A DNA stretch of 64,000 nucleotides from an uncultured Pelagibacteraceae bacterium (GCA_902540275.1 CACBMB010000002.1:1-64000), one strand, 5' to 3'; shown: positions 9,708 to 20,460, counted from the first letter of the stretch. Translations and numbers: made by a program. The notes: generated by a model not told the origin, from the sequence alone.

Positions 9708-10616
9708 TTATTTAAATTCTTTTTGAAAAATATGTTTTTTTCCAGATTGTTTTGCTTTATATATCTGACTTTGTCTCATTCTAAAACGTGATTTTTGAGT
9801 TTTTGTTAATTTACCATGACAATTTGGGCAAGAAACTCCCTCTTCATACTTATTTGATTTTTTGTCTTTTGAGGATATAGGCATTCTACATCCACTACAC
9901 ATAGAATAAGAACCTAACCTTAATCCATGTTTTAGACTAATTCTATTATCAAAAACAAAACATTCCCCTTTCCACAAACTTTCTTGTTTCTTAATCTTAT
10001 TTAAATAGTTTAAAATTCCACCATTTAATTGGTAAATATTCTTAAATCCTTTCTTCTTCAAATAAACAGAAGTTTTTTCGCAACGTACTCCACCGGTACA
10101 AAACATTGCTACTGGTTTATTTTTTTTCAGTTTATTTAAATATTTAGGAAAATCTCTAAAATTAGTTACATTTGGATTTACTGATCTTTTAAAAGTTCCA
10201 ACCTTATATTCAAAAGGTTTTCTAGTATCAATTATGTGAGTTTCTTTATTTTTAATTAGTTTATTCCAATCTTTTGGTTCCAAATGAGATTTCATATTTC
10301 TCTCTTTAGGATTGATGGTTAAATTCATAGGTACAATTTCTTTTTTAATCTTAACTTTAGGTTTATGAAAAGGTTGAAATTTAGAATTAGACTCGTTGTT
10401 GCTATCAAATTGTTTAAATGAGAATAAAGATTTCAGTTTTTTGTTAGTTTTATCAATATCTTTGATACTACCAGAAATAGTGCCATTTAAACCTTCTTTA
10501 GCAATGATTATGGTTCCTCTAATATGATTTGAAATAAGGAACTTCTGTAAAAAATCTTTGTTTTTTTTTAATGATTTAATCTTTAAAAATTTATAAAAAC
10601 CAAAAACTTTAAACAT
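9708..10616 (-). CDS. trhO: tRNA uridine(34) hydroxylase, rhodanese-domain (TrhO/YceA)
   Basis: A 302-aa protein with an N-terminal acylphosphatase-like domain (IRGTIIIAKEGLNGTISGS) and a central rhodanese domain whose active-site loop is MFCTGGVRCEK (catalytic Cys near residue 170). The C-terminal part has two Cys pairs, CSGC and CPNC, likely a zinc site. This order matches TrhO, which makes the 5-hydroxyuridine precursor at tRNA position 34 with O2. Its start overlaps the stop of the preceding O-methyltransferase by one base, so they are probably coupled. Confidence 0.9.
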   Translation of the reverse strand: MFKVFGFYKFLKIKSLKKNKDFLQKFLISNHIRGTIIIAKEGLNGTISGSIKDIDKTNKKLKSLFSFKQFDSNNESNSKFQPFHKPKVKIKKEIVPMNLTINPKERNMKSHLEPKDWNKLIKNKETHIIDTRKPFEYKVGTFKRSVNPNVTNFRDFPKYLNKLKKNKPVAMFCTGGVRCEKTSVYLKKKGFKNIYQLNGGILNYLNKIKKQESLWKGECFVFDNRISLKHGLRLGSYSMCSGCRMPISSKDKKSNKYEEGVSCPNCHGKLTKTQKSRFRMRQSQIYKAKQSGKKHIFQKEFK

Positions 10617-11266
10617 TATAAAACTCTACAAATAGTCATTCCATCACCTAGTGGAATAATAATTTGTTCTACCCTTTTATCTTCAGACACAAATTTATTA
10701 AAATCTCTAATATTAATAGTAATTTTATCATTATTTTTATCATCAACTACTTCACCATGCCATAAAACGTTATCAACAATTATTAACCCACCTTTATTTA
10801 ATAGTTCTAATGATTTTTCATAATATTCTTTATAATTCATTTTATCTGCATCAATGAAGATCATATCAAATTTATTATTTTTTAATTCTTTTAAACTTTC
10901 AAGAGCGGGTTTAATTATTGTTTGAATTTTATGTTCTTGATTGGCTTTTTTAAAAAAATTTAACGCTATTTTGTTCGTCTCTTCACTTTTATCAAGAGCA
11001 ATAAGTTTTCCGTCATCAGGTAAAGCAAGTGAGATTGAGAGAGCACTAAGTCCTGTGAAAGTTCCAATTTCAAGAACATTTTTAATATTTGAAACTTTTA
11101 TAATTAAATGAAGAAAATGACATTGAGTAGGATCAATCTGCATTCTTTTGATGTCCCCTAAAGTTTTATTATAATTGATTATCTCTTGTTGTATTGGATG
11201 TAAATTTAAACCAAAATTATTAATATAATTTTGTAACTTTTCTGTAATATTAAGGTTTACACCCAT
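10616..11266 (-). CDS. SAM-dependent O-methyltransferase (catechol/caffeoyl-CoA type)
   Basis: A 216-aa class I methyltransferase. Motif I is VLEIGTFTGLSALSIS (residues about 60-75), followed by LIALDKSEE, and a metal-binding FIDADKMNYKEYYE and GLIIVDNVLWHGEV segment. This is the pattern of the PF01596-type O-methyltransferases, which methylate small hydroxylated substrates with a divalent metal. The substrate is unknown. It lies one base from gatB on one side and overlaps trhO on the other, but the functional link to either is unclear. Confidence 0.86.
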   Translation of the reverse strand: MGVNLNITEKLQNYINNFGLNLHPIQQEIINYNKTLGDIKRMQIDPTQCHFLHLIIKVSNIKNVLEIGTFTGLSALSISLALPDDGKLIALDKSEETNKIALNFFKKANQEHKIQTIIKPALESLKELKNNKFDMIFIDADKMNYKEYYEKSLELLNKGGLIIVDNVLWHGEVVDDKNNDKITINIRDFNKFVSEDKRVEQIIIPLGDGMTICRVL

Positions 11267-11267
11267 T

Positions 11268-12758
11268 CTATTGAAGTTTTTTCTTTAATATCTCATTTAT
11301 AAGTTGAGGATTAGCTTTACCACCAGAAGCTTTCATTGCTTGACCAACAAAGAAACCAAATAATTTTTCCTTACCTTGCTTGTACTCGATTGCTTTTTCT
11401 CTATTGTCAGTAATTATTTTATCAATTAAAGCCTCTATTGCTTTAGGATCACTTTGTTGTTTCAATCCTTTCTCTTCAACAATTTTTTGAGGATCTTTAT
11501 CTCCATCCAACATTAATTCAAATACAGTCTTTGCTATTTTCCCCGAAATTGTTCCATTCTTTATCAGGTTAACAAGTATAGCCAAATTCTTTGCACTTAC
11601 TGGACTTTGAGAAATTTCTAGATTTTTATTATTTAAAACCGCAAATAACTCACCTGTAATCCAGTTAACTGCTAATTTCATATCTTTATTCTTACCCATC
11701 TTGGCCACAACCTCTTCGAAATATTTTGCTGTATCGATATCCGAGACTAAAATTGTTGCCTCATATGGGGACAACTTAAATTCATCAATAAATCTTTTCT
11801 TTTTATCATCAGGTAATTCTGGAATATCATTTTTAAGATCATTAATAAAATCCTCTGAAACTTCTAAGGGTAATAAATCAGGATCTGGAAAATATCTATA
11901 ATCGTGCGCATCTTCTTTTGATCTCATTGATCTTGTTTCATTTTTTTTAGTGTCAAATAGTCTTGTTTCTTGATCTATTGATTTACCCTCTTCGATTAAA
12001 TCAACCTGTCTATTTGCTTCATATTCAATAGCCATTTGCATAAACTTAATAGAATTAACATTTTTGATTTCACATCTTGTACCAAATTCTTTTGAACCTT
12101 TTGATCTTACAGAGACATTAACATCTGCTCTTAATGATCCTTCTTGCATATTTCCATCACATGTACCTAAATATCGCATAATAGATCTTAATTTTTTAAT
12201 ATATTCACTTACTTCATCTGGAGATCTAAGATCTGGTTTACTTACAATTTCCATTAGAGCTACACCCGATCTATTCAAATCAACAAAAGTATTTTGTGGA
12301 TCAAGATCATGAATACTTTTTCCCGCATCTTGTTCTAAATGTAACCTTTCTATACCAATTTCTTTTTGTCCATTAGGCATATCTAAAATTACTTTGCCCT
12401 CACCTACTATGGGGTCTTTAAATTGTGAAATCTGATATCCCTGAGGTAAATCAGCGTAAAAATAATTTTTTCTGTCAAAAACAGATCGTTTGTTGATTTT
12501 TGCATTAAGGCCAATACCAGTTTTTATAGCTTGTTTAACACAAAATTCATTAATTACTGGTAACATTCCTGGGAATGCAGCATCAACTAAACTTACTTGT
12601 GTATTTGGTTCTGCTCCAAATTTAGTAGCTGAAGTAGAAAATAGTTTTGACTCAGATAATATTTGTGCATGAACTTCTAGCCCAATCACAACTTCATATT
12701 GATTATCTTTACGATTAATTAGATATTCTAAATTTTTTTTACTCACTTTATCCACCAA
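11268..12758 (-). CDS. gatB: Asp-tRNA(Asn)/Glu-tRNA(Gln) amidotransferase subunit B
   Basis: A 496-aa GatB of normal length. It opens with [13 protein letters not shown], followed by [28 protein letters not shown] and [14 protein letters not shown], all characteristic of the kinase-like cradle domain that activates the mischarged tRNA carboxylate. The C-terminal helical tail domain ([14 protein letters not shown]) binds tRNA. With GatA and GatC it converts Glu-tRNA(Gln) and Asp-tRNA(Asn) into Gln- and Asn-tRNA. The start overlaps the end of gatA by 16 bp. The presence of gatCAB suggests indirect charging of Gln and/or Asn tRNA. Confidence 0.96.
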   Translation of the reverse strand: MVDKVSKKNLEYLINRKDNQYEVVIGLEVHAQILSESKLFSTSATKFGAEPNTQVSLVDAAFPGMLPVINEFCVKQAIKTGIGLNAKINKRSVFDRKNYFYADLPQGYQISQFKDPIVGEGKVILDMPNGQKEIGIERLHLEQDAGKSIHDLDPQNTFVDLNRSGVALMEIVSKPDLRSPDEVSEYIKKLRSIMRYLGTCDGNMQEGSLRADVNVSVRSKGSKEFGTRCEIKNVNSIKFMQMAIEYEANRQVDLIEEGKSIDQETRLFDTKKNETRSMRSKEDAHDYRYFPDPDLLPLEVSEDFINDLKNDIPELPDDKKKRFIDEFKLSPYEATILVSDIDTAKYFEEVVAKMGKNKDMKLAVNWITGELFAVLNNKNLEISQSPVSAKNLAILVNLIKNGTISGKIAKTVFELMLDGDKDPQKIVEEKGLKQQSDPKAIEALIDKIITDNREKAIEYKQGKEKLFGFFVGQAMKASGGKANPQLINEILKKKLQ

Positions 12759-14200
12759 TCATTTATTTGATTTTTAAAACTTATCTTTTCTTCCATTGCA
12801 AACGCGATATTTAGTATATTTTGTTCATCAAAAGCTTTGCCGATAATTTGCAAACCCAATGGATAGCCTTTTGAGTCATGTCCTGCAGGAATAGATATAG
12901 CTGGTAGGCCTGCTAAATTGACCGGGACTGTAAATATATCATTAAGATACATTGAAACTGGATCATTTGTTTTTTCACCTATTTTAAATGCTGAACTAGG
13001 TGTTGAAGGAGTTAGAATTGCATCAACTTTCTTATAAGCTTCATCAAAATCATTTTTAATAAGTTTTCTCACTTTTTGAGCTTTTAGATAATACGCATCA
13101 TAATAACCAGATGATAAAACATAAGTTCCAATCATAATTCTTCTTTGAACTTCTGCCCCAAACCCCTCAGATCTAGTTTTCTCATACATTTCAATTAAGT
13201 TTTCACCTTTAGCTCTAAATCCATATTTTACACCATCATATCTTGCTAAATTAGAAGATGCTTCAGCGGGAGCAACTATATAATAAGTTGGCAAAGCATA
13301 ACTTGTATGTGGAAGAGAAATATCGATCGTTTCTGCACCACAATCTTTTACATATTGAATTCCTTTTTGCCAAAGATTCTCAATCTCTTTTGGCATTCCA
13401 TCTACTCTATATTCTTTTGGTATTCCGATTTTCTTTCCCTTAATATTAATACTAAGTTCTTTGCTGTACTCATTTCTTTTAAAATCTATTGATGTAGAGT
13501 CTTTTGGATCATAAGAGCTAATTACTTCTTGTAATAAAGCACAATCTTTTACATTTTGAGCCATTGGTCCTGCTTGATCTAATGAAGAGGCAAAAGCAAC
13601 AATTCCATAACGTGAACAACTTCCATATGTAGGTTTTAATCCTACTGTTCCCGTAAAAGAAGCTGGTTGTCTAATTGATCCACCTGTATCAGTGCCAATT
13701 GTTATTGGAGTTAATTTTCCAGCAACTGCAGATGCAGATCCACCTGATGAGCCACCTGGTACTAAATCTTTATCAATAGGATTTTGTACATTTCCAAAAA
13801 AACTAGTTTCATTTGATGATCCCATTGCAAATTCATCACAGTTTAATTTACCTAAAAGTATTGCTCCTTCATTCCAAATATTTTTAGTTACTGTTGACTC
13901 ATAAGTGGGTACAAAATTATTTAAGATTTTACTACCAGCAGTTGTTTTAACATTTTTTGTACAAAATAAATCTTTAACTGCCATCGGAATACCAGGTAAT
14001 TTTAAATTGAAATTAGGTTTTTGGTCAAATTTTTTTGCTTTATCCAGGGCTGATGAAAAATCATCAGTAATATAAGCGTTTAGCTCTCCAGATTTTTCAG
14101 ATCTTTCAATAAACCCTTTAGTCACATCTGTTGAGGAAAGTTTTTTATTTTTGATATTTTCAACTAATTCTGTCAAAGATTGTTTAGTTATATCTGACAT
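12743..14200 (-). CDS. gatA: Asp-tRNA(Asn)/Glu-tRNA(Gln) amidotransferase subunit A
   Basis: A 485-aa amidase-signature enzyme. The Ser-cisSer-Lys triad is visible: Lys in MAVKDLF, Ser in [12 protein letters not shown] and the nucleophile region in [15 protein letters not shown]. It hydrolyses glutamine to supply ammonia to GatB. The length is typical. It starts at the base where gatC ends (1-bp overlap) and overlaps gatB by 16 bp, so gatCAB is a tightly coupled operon. Confidence 0.96.
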   Translation of the reverse strand: MSDITKQSLTELVENIKNKKLSSTDVTKGFIERSEKSGELNAYITDDFSSALDKAKKFDQKPNFNLKLPGIPMAVKDLFCTKNVKTTAGSKILNNFVPTYESTVTKNIWNEGAILLGKLNCDEFAMGSSNETSFFGNVQNPIDKDLVPGGSSGGSASAVAGKLTPITIGTDTGGSIRQPASFTGTVGLKPTYGSCSRYGIVAFASSLDQAGPMAQNVKDCALLQEVISSYDPKDSTSIDFKRNEYSKELSINIKGKKIGIPKEYRVDGMPKEIENLWQKGIQYVKDCGAETIDISLPHTSYALPTYYIVAPAEASSNLARYDGVKYGFRAKGENLIEMYEKTRSEGFGAEVQRRIMIGTYVLSSGYYDAYYLKAQKVRKLIKNDFDEAYKKVDAILTPSTPSSAFKIGEKTNDPVSMYLNDIFTVPVNLAGLPAISIPAGHDSKGYPLGLQIIGKAFDEQNILNIAFAMEEKISFKNQINDWWIK

Positions 14201-14487
14201 TATTCTATTACCTTTGGTACAACAAAATAATCTTTATTATCTTGCGGAGAATTTTTAATAATTTGTTCTCTTATATTTTCACTTTTAACTTCATCAGATC
14301 TCAATTTTAACGTTGTTTCAGCGACAGAAGTTAAAGGCTCAACATTATCTGTTTTTAATTCATTAAGTTTTTCAATAAAATCAAATATTGAATTTAAATC
14401 ACCAGCTAATTTTTTGGCTCTTTGTTCATCAACTGAAATCCTTGATAATTTAGATATATGTTTTATTGTTTTAAGATCTATACTCAT
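14200..14487 (-). CDS. gatC: Asp-tRNA(Asn)/Glu-tRNA(Gln) amidotransferase subunit C
   Basis: A 95-aa GatC. The N-terminus [19 protein letters not shown] and the central [22 protein letters not shown] are family hallmarks. The small subunit wraps around the GatA-GatB interface and stabilises the complex. It is first in gatCAB and is divergent from ruvX; the 50-bp gap between them must carry both promoters. Confidence 0.94.
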   Translation of the reverse strand: MSIDLKTIKHISKLSRISVDEQRAKKLAGDLNSIFDFIEKLNELKTDNVEPLTSVAETTLKLRSDEVKSENIREQIIKNSPQDNKDYFVVPKVIE

Positions 14488-14537
14488 ATGCTATTTAAAT
14501 ATGACGCAAACTATCACTTAAGTTTAAAATATACAAT

Positions 14538-14993
14538 ATGATCACTTTGGAAGAATTTAAAAAAAAACACTCAGATAAGTGTAGATTGATAGGTTTAGAC
14601 CTTGGTTCTAAAAGAATCGGGGTATCTATTTGTGACGAAAAACAATTAATTGCCACTCCTTTGAAAACAATAAATAGAAATTCACTGGATGAATTAATTA
14701 ATGAACTCAAAGAAATTATAAATGATAATAATATTAAAGGTATGATTATTGGAAATCCTCTAAATATGGATGGTTCGTCAGGTAGATCATCTCAATCTGT
14801 AAGAGATACTTCTCAAAACATTGAAAAAAATATTAATATTCCAGTTTGTTTATGGGATGAAAGATTATCAACAGTTGGGGCCTTTAATTTATCTAGTCAA
14901 TTAGATATCAATGTTAGTAAAAGAGAAAAGAAAATTGACGAAAATGCAGCTACTTTCATATTACAAGGAGCAATAGATTTTTTAAATAATTAA
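14538..14993 (+). CDS. ruvX: Putative pre-16S rRNA nuclease / Holliday junction resolvase-like YqgF
   Basis: A 151-aa RNase H-fold protein of the YqgF/RuvX family. The first strand LIGLDLGSKRIGVSICD contains the leading catalytic Asp, IIGNPLNMDGSSGRSS is the conserved middle loop, and WDERLST and the C-terminal KIDENAATFILQGAIDF hold the remaining acidic residues. The family processes the 5' end of 16S rRNA and was earlier called a Holliday resolvase. It probably leads a plus-strand transcript through pyrB, pyrX, plsY and topA. Confidence 0.93.
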   Translation: MITLEEFKKKHSDKCRLIGLDLGSKRIGVSICDEKQLIATPLKTINRNSLDELINELKEIINDNNIKGMIIGNPLNMDGSSGRSSQSVRDTSQNIEKNINIPVCLWDERLSTVGAFNLSSQLDINVSKREKKIDENAATFILQGAIDFLNN

Positions 14994-15035
14994 TACTTGC
15001 TATTCTATACATTTATAGCTATAGAGTTGGTTTTA

Positions 15036-15977
15036 ATGGCAATTAAATCTGATATAGCTGTTAAAATTTCTCAAAAACATTTGTTAGGTATACAAGATTT
15101 ATCAATTAATGATGTTAATTTGATATTGGATGAAGCTCATAAATTTATAAAAGTTAATCAAAGTAAAAATAAAAAGATAGATGTTTTAAGAGGTAAAACC
15201 CAAATTAATTTATTTTTTGAGCCCTCTACAAGAACTCAAAGTTCATTTGAATTAGCCGGTAAAAGACTTGGTGCAGATGTAATGTCTATGAACATCAGTA
15301 ACTCAGCAATTAAAAAAGGTGAAACTTTAATTGATACTGCAATGACTTTAAATGCAATGCATCCTGATATCATTGTAATTAGACATCAAGATTCAGGCGC
15401 ATGCAACTTACTTTCACAAAAAGTTAATTGTGCGGTTTTGAATGCTGGTGATGGTAGAAGAGAACATCCAACTCAAGCTTTATTAGACGCTTTAACAATC
15501 ATAACTCGTAAAAAAAAAATTGAAGGATTAAAAATTGCTATTTGTGGAGACATACTTCATTCAAGAGTAGCAAGGTCTAATATTTATTTATTAAATATGT
15601 TAGGAGCAGAAGTAAATATAATTGCTCCAACAAATCTGATGCCTAAGGAAATTGAAAAATTTGGGGTTAACACATTTACTGATATGAGAAAAGGTTTGAA
15701 AGATTGTGATATTGTAATGATGTTACGATTACAAAATGAAAGAATGACAAGTTCGTATCTTTCATCCAACAGAGAGTATTATGAATATTATGGATTAACA
15801 CCAGATAAATTAGAATATGCTAAATCTGACGCCTTAATCATGCATCCTGGACCAATGAATAGAGGTATAGAAATAGATACAGTTTTAGCTGATGATATTA
15901 ATAAAAGTGTGATTAAGGAACAAGTTGAACTTGGAGTGGCAGTAAGAATGGCTTGTTTAAAAATATTTTGTACTTAG
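15036..15977 (+). CDS. pyrB: Aspartate carbamoyltransferase catalytic subunit
   Basis: Catalyses carbamoyl phosphate plus aspartate to carbamoyl-aspartate in pyrimidine synthesis. Carbamoyl-phosphate binding motif [13 protein letters not shown], then [23 protein letters not shown] and [12 protein letters not shown] are all intact. I start at the ATG at 15036 (MAIKSDIAV, 313 aa), which gives the normal family length; the track used a TTG 39 bp upstream whose extra residues are hydrophobic and unlike the family. The stop is followed directly by the ATG of the next gene, a degenerate dihydroorotase, as in other pyrB-pyrX pairs where the partner is needed for the ATCase complex. Confidence 0.95.
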   Translation: MAIKSDIAVKISQKHLLGIQDLSINDVNLILDEAHKFIKVNQSKNKKIDVLRGKTQINLFFEPSTRTQSSFELAGKRLGADVMSMNISNSAIKKGETLIDTAMTLNAMHPDIIVIRHQDSGACNLLSQKVNCAVLNAGDGRREHPTQALLDALTIITRKKKIEGLKIAICGDILHSRVARSNIYLLNMLGAEVNIIAPTNLMPKEIEKFGVNTFTDMRKGLKDCDIVMMLRLQNERMTSSYLSSNREYYEYYGLTPDKLEYAKSDALIMHPGPMNRGIEIDTVLADDINKSVIKEQVELGVAVRMACLKIFCT

Positions 15978-17264
15978 ATGAAAAAACAATATTTTATAAA
16001 TGCAAATATAATTGACCCTCATAATTCAATAAACGAAAACGGGGGTTTAATTATAAATGAAGATGGCAAAATTGAAGCTGTAGGAAAAAAAGTAAATATT
16101 AATAACTTACCAAGTAGAGAAAAGCCAATTGATTTAAGAGGTAAATATATATTCCCAGGGTTAGTTGATATGAGAGTTTTTGTTGGTGAACCTGGATTTG
16201 AATACAAAGAAAATTTTAGAACTTTAAGTAATGCGGCTTTATCAGGAGGAGTTACTTCCGTAGTTACAATGCCTAATACAGATCCAATAATTGACAATGT
16301 TTCAATAGTTGATTTTTTGAAAAGAAGAGGAAGGGATAAGTCAAAAATAAATATTTTTCCATGTGCTTCACTTACAAAAAATACTGAGGGAACTAATATG
16401 ACAGAATTTGGCCTTTTACAGAGCAAAGGAATAATTGCTTTCACTGATGGTGTAAAAACAATTCAAAATCCAAGATTAATGTCTAGAATAATGAACTCTG
16501 CAAAAGATGTAGGTTGTTTAATTATGCAACACGCTGAGGACAGTGAGTTAGCAAAAAACGGAATGATTAATTCTGGAATAATTGCCTCCAAACTGGGATT
16601 ATCAGGTATTCCAGAAATAGCAGAAAGAATTTTAATTGAAAGAGATTTAACGTTATTAGAAAAAGTTAAATGTAGATATCATATATCACAATTATCATCC
16701 CAGAAATCAGTTGAAGTAATAAAATATAGAAAAGAAATAGTTAAATTTACATCTGGAGTTTCTATAAACAACTTATCATTGAATGAAAATGATATTGGAG
16801 ATTTTAGAACTTTCTTAAAACTATCTCCCCCATTAAGAAGAGAGGAAGATAGATTGGCTTTAGTTCAAGGATTAAAAGATGAATTAATTGATGTAATTGT
16901 CTCTGATCACAAACCTGAGGATGAAGAATCTAAAAGATTAACATTTTCACAAGCAGCTACAGGTGCTTCAGGGATAGAAACACTACTTTCTTTAAGTTTG
17001 GAATTATATCACAATGGATCTCTAAAACTTGAAACAGTAATTAAAGCACTCACCTCAAATCCAGCAAAAATATTAAAAATAGATAAAGGTAATCTTACTA
17101 TTGGAAATGATGCTGACTTTTGTATAGTGGATATTGATAAACCATGGATTGTAAAAAAAGAAAAACTAGTATCAAAATCAAAAAATACTTCAATTGAAGA
17201 TAAAAAACTTCAAGGAAAAGTTACTAATACGTTTGTAAAAGGAAAAGAATTATTTAAGCTGTAG
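15978..17264 (+). CDS. Dihydroorotase-like protein, probably non-catalytic (PyrX/PyrC' type)
   Basis: A 428-aa member of the amidohydrolase superfamily in the class I dihydroorotase family. The metal-binding HxHxR of active enzymes is replaced by GLVDMRVFVGEPG, so Arg66 and Phe68 stand where the two His should be, and Gly70 where the Arg should be. A further ligand His is Gln238 in YHISQLS. The HAEDSE and SDHKPEDEE segments remain. This matches the inactive PyrC' that supports the dodecameric ATCase in Pseudomonas and the alphaproteobacterial genes with the same DxRVFVGEPG motif. Role: structural partner of PyrB; a true dihydroorotase should lie elsewhere in the genome. Confidence 0.88.
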   Translation: MKKQYFINANIIDPHNSINENGGLIINEDGKIEAVGKKVNINNLPSREKPIDLRGKYIFPGLVDMRVFVGEPGFEYKENFRTLSNAALSGGVTSVVTMPNTDPIIDNVSIVDFLKRRGRDKSKINIFPCASLTKNTEGTNMTEFGLLQSKGIIAFTDGVKTIQNPRLMSRIMNSAKDVGCLIMQHAEDSELAKNGMINSGIIASKLGLSGIPEIAERILIERDLTLLEKVKCRYHISQLSSQKSVEVIKYRKEIVKFTSGVSINNLSLNENDIGDFRTFLKLSPPLRREEDRLALVQGLKDELIDVIVSDHKPEDEESKRLTFSQAATGASGIETLLSLSLELYHNGSLKLETVIKALTSNPAKILKIDKGNLTIGNDADFCIVDIDKPWIVKKEKLVSKSKNTSIEDKKLQGKVTNTFVKGKELFKL

Positions 17265-17265
17265 T

Positions 17266-17844
17266 ATGGATTTTTTAATTATAGTTATAATTTCCTATTT
17301 AATGGGATCTATCCCATTTGGGTTTATATTAACAAAAATCTTTTTAAAAAAAGATATCAGAGAGGTTGGCTCTGGAAACATTGGAGCGACCAATACACTA
17401 AGAGCTGGAAATAAACTAATTGGTTATTTGACACTCACACTTGATATTATTAAAGCAATTATTCCTGTAATTTATACAAAAATTTATTTTCCAGATTTTT
17501 TATATTTAGCTTCATTGTGTGCTTTTTTAGGTCATGTGTTTCCAGTTTGGCTTAAGTTTAAGGGTGGCAAAGGCGTTGCAACTTATGTTGGAATATTATT
17601 TTCAATCAACATTTATTTTGGAATTATTTTTACAATCATTTGGTTAATAACATTTGTTATTTCAAAGTTTTCATCTTTATCATCATTAATAGCTTCTGTA
17701 TCAATACCTATCTATCTATTAATTTTAACTCAATTTGATCAATTAATTTTTTTTATAATAATGTTCGTATTAATATTTTTTACCCATAGAGAAAATATTA
17801 AAAGATTGAAAAATAAAGAGGAAACTAAGACAAAAATTTATTAA
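17266..17844 (+). CDS. plsY: Acyl-phosphate:glycerol-3-phosphate acyltransferase
   Basis: A 192-aa inner membrane enzyme that transfers an acyl group from acyl-phosphate to glycerol-3-phosphate, the first step of phospholipid synthesis. The motifs MGSIPFGFIL, REVGSGNIGATNTLRAG and LKFKGGKGVATYVG are the three conserved PlsY loops, set between about five hydrophobic helices. It starts 1 bp after the upstream gene's stop. In many alphaproteobacteria dprA lies between plsY and topA; here topA follows after 36 bp. Confidence 0.94.
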   Translation: MDFLIIVIISYLMGSIPFGFILTKIFLKKDIREVGSGNIGATNTLRAGNKLIGYLTLTLDIIKAIIPVIYTKIYFPDFLYLASLCAFLGHVFPVWLKFKGGKGVATYVGILFSINIYFGIIFTIIWLITFVISKFSSLSSLIASVSIPIYLLILTQFDQLIFFIIMFVLIFFTHRENIKRLKNKEETKTKIY

Positions 17845-17880
17845 TTTGACTATCTAAAGCTTTTGAGTAGTTTGTAGTCT

Positions 17881-20460
17881 ATGAATTTGGTCATTGTAGA
17901 AAGTCCAGCTAAAGCAAAAACTATAAATAAATATTTAGGTGATAAGTATAAAGTTTTAGCAAGTTATGGGCATATAAGAGACCTTCCGTCAAAAAATGGA
18001 TCGGTGGATCCAGACCAAGATTTTAAAATGGAATGGGAGGTTGATAGTTTTTCTAAAAAATATTTAAAAGAAATTACTGATGCTGCAAAAGAATCCTCAA
18101 AAATAATTTTAGCTACTGACCCTGATCGTGAAGGTGAAGCTATTGCATGGCATGTTAAAGAGTATTTGAATGAAAAAAAACTTTTAAAAGATAAAGAAAT
18201 TGAAAGAGTTGTCTTTAATGAAATTACTAAAAAGGCTGTTATGCATGGAATTGAAAATCCAAGACAGATAGAACCACTGCTAGTAGATGCCTATATGGCA
18301 AGAAGAGCTTTAGATTATTTAGTTGGGTTCAATATTTCTCCGATACTTTGGACAAAGTTACCAGGTTCAAAGTCTGCAGGAAGAGTTCAATCTGTGGCAC
18401 TAAAGTTAATTACAGAAAGAGAACATGAAATTGAGTCTTTTAAACCAGAAGAATTTTGGACATTGAGTGTAAAATTTGTTGATGAAAAAAAACAAAACAT
18501 AACTGCCAGTATCACTCAATTAGATAATAATAAAATTGAAAAGTTTTCTTTTAAAAATAAAGAAGAAATAAATAAAGCTATATCAAATATCAAAAATAAA
18601 AAATTTCAAATTTCTGATATTTCAAGTAAAGTTGTCAATCGTAATCCTTCAGGTCCATTCACTACATCAACTCTTCAGCAGACTGCATCTAGTAGATTAG
18701 GATTTGGAGCTTCTCGAACAATGCAAATTGCCCAAAAACTTTATCAGGGAATAGATATAGAGGGTGAAACAATTGGATTAATTACCTATATGAGAACAGA
18801 TGGCACCAACTTATCAGCTGATGCTGTTACATCTTTTAGAAATTATATCCAAAATGATCTAGGTAAAGAATATTTACCTCAAAATCCATTAAATTATTCT
18901 GGAAAAAAAGCAAAGAATGCTCAAGAAGCTCATGAGGCCATTCGACCAACTGATATTACAAGAACTCCAGAAATAATTAAAAAATATTTAAGTTCAGATC
19001 AAAATAAATTATACGATTTGATTTGGAGTAAAGCTTTATCTTCACAAATGGAGTCTGCTAAATTTGATCGAAATACGATTACTATAACCTCTGAGAATAA
19101 TGACACTATCTGTAAAGCTAGTGGATCAGTTCTAAAATTTGATGGTTTTTTAAAAATTTATAAAAATATTAATAAAGATGATGATGAAAGCATTCTTCCT
19201 GAAATGTCTAAAGGACCAATCAATATTGAGGCTTTATTAGATGAACAACACTATACTCAACCACCGCCTAGATACTCTGAAGCAAGTTTAGTAAAAAAAC
19301 TTGAGGAATTAGGTATTGGAAGACCTTCTACCTATGCAAGTATTATTTCTACCATAGCTAATAGAGGATACGCAGAGATTTTAAATAAAAGATTCTTTCC
19401 AACCGATAGAGGTAAATTGATTTCAGCCTTTTTAGAAAAATTATTTTCAAAATATGTAGATTATAACTTTACTGCTGGATTAGAGGACCAATTAGATGAA
19501 ATTACATCTGGTAAAGAAAGTTGGATAAAAGTATTGGAGCTTTTTTGGAAAGATTTCAATAATAATGTCTCTGAGGTTAAAGAAAAAAGAACAAGAGAAG
19601 TTTTAGATTTGCTAAATGAAAGTTTGGGTAGTTTAGTTTTTGATAAGGATAAAGAGGGAAATATAGTTAGAAAATGCCAATTATGTGATTCTGGAACTCT
19701 TAGTTTGAAAAATAGCTTCAGAGGTGGTGCTTTTATAGGTTGCTCAAATTATCCTGAATGTAAATTTACTCGACCATTATCAAAAGCAAAAGCTGCAGCT
19801 CAAGCACAACTAGCTGAACCAAAATTAATTGGAAAACATGAAAATGGAAATGATATATATCTGAAAAATGGAAGATTTGGTCCATATCTCCAATATGAAA
19901 TAAATCCAGATGATCTAAAAGTTGAAAAAACTCCAAAAAAAAAGAAAAAAACTAAAAAATCTAAATCAGATGTAAATGAACTTTTAAAAAATGTTTCAAT
20001 ACCAAAGGGCTTAGAATTAGAAAATATCGACTTAGAAAAAGCTAAATTCCTATGCTCATTACCTAAATCTTTAGGGATAAATCCTGATAATCAAAAAGAG
20101 ATAACATTGAATACAGGTAGATTTGGTCCTTATCTTAAATGTGAAAATAAATCTGCACGTTTAGAAAATATAGAGGAAATATTTTCAATAGGTTTAAATA
20201 GAGCAATAACAATGATTGCTGAAGCTAAACCTGGTCGAATCTCTTCCTCAATGATAAAAGATTTAGGAGAACATCCAGAGGATAAAAAACCTGTCAGAAT
20301 TATGAAAGGTCAATATGGGCCATACATAAAATATAAATCTTTGAATGCCACTATCCCAGAAGAAAAAGATCCAACAGAACTTACAATGGAGGAAGCATTA
20401 ATACTTATCGAAAAAAGAAAAGAATACGATAAAAATAAAAAAAATAAAAAGAGAAAATAA
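17881..20460 (+). CDS. topA: DNA topoisomerase I
   Basis: An 859-aa type IA topoisomerase, which relaxes negative supercoils. The TOPRIM domain shows VIVESPAKAKTINKYLG at the start and ATDPDREGEAIAWH near residue 80-95. The catalytic Tyr lies in LITYMRTDGTNLS. A C4 zinc element CQLCDSG...GCSNYPEC (near 600-630) is followed by C-terminal repeats of the type GRFGPYLQYE, GRFGPYLKCE and GQYGPYIKYK that bind single-stranded DNA. The ending is a lysine-rich tail. Length and domain order are normal for alphaproteobacterial TopA. Confidence 0.96.
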   Translation: MNLVIVESPAKAKTINKYLGDKYKVLASYGHIRDLPSKNGSVDPDQDFKMEWEVDSFSKKYLKEITDAAKESSKIILATDPDREGEAIAWHVKEYLNEKKLLKDKEIERVVFNEITKKAVMHGIENPRQIEPLLVDAYMARRALDYLVGFNISPILWTKLPGSKSAGRVQSVALKLITEREHEIESFKPEEFWTLSVKFVDEKKQNITASITQLDNNKIEKFSFKNKEEINKAISNIKNKKFQISDISSKVVNRNPSGPFTTSTLQQTASSRLGFGASRTMQIAQKLYQGIDIEGETIGLITYMRTDGTNLSADAVTSFRNYIQNDLGKEYLPQNPLNYSGKKAKNAQEAHEAIRPTDITRTPEIIKKYLSSDQNKLYDLIWSKALSSQMESAKFDRNTITITSENNDTICKASGSVLKFDGFLKIYKNINKDDDESILPEMSKGPINIEALLDEQHYTQPPPRYSEASLVKKLEELGIGRPSTYASIISTIANRGYAEILNKRFFPTDRGKLISAFLEKLFSKYVDYNFTAGLEDQLDEITSGKESWIKVLELFWKDFNNNVSEVKEKRTREVLDLLNESLGSLVFDKDKEGNIVRKCQLCDSGTLSLKNSFRGGAFIGCSNYPECKFTRPLSKAKAAAQAQLAEPKLIGKHENGNDIYLKNGRFGPYLQYEINPDDLKVEKTPKKKKKTKKSKSDVNELLKNVSIPKGLELENIDLEKAKFLCSLPKSLGINPDNQKEITLNTGRFGPYLKCENKSARLENIEEIFSIGLNRAITMIAEAKPGRISSSMIKDLGEHPEDKKPVRIMKGQYGPYIKYKSLNATIPEEKDPTELTMEEALILIEKRKEYDKNKKNKKRK

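Noticed and set aside
14997-15035. TTG start for pyrB
   Set aside because: The added residues do not fit the family N-terminus; the ATG at 15036 gives normal length.
16019-16444. 141-aa minus-strand ORF inside the pyrC-like gene
   Set aside because: Antisense to an intact gene with conserved motifs; no independent support.
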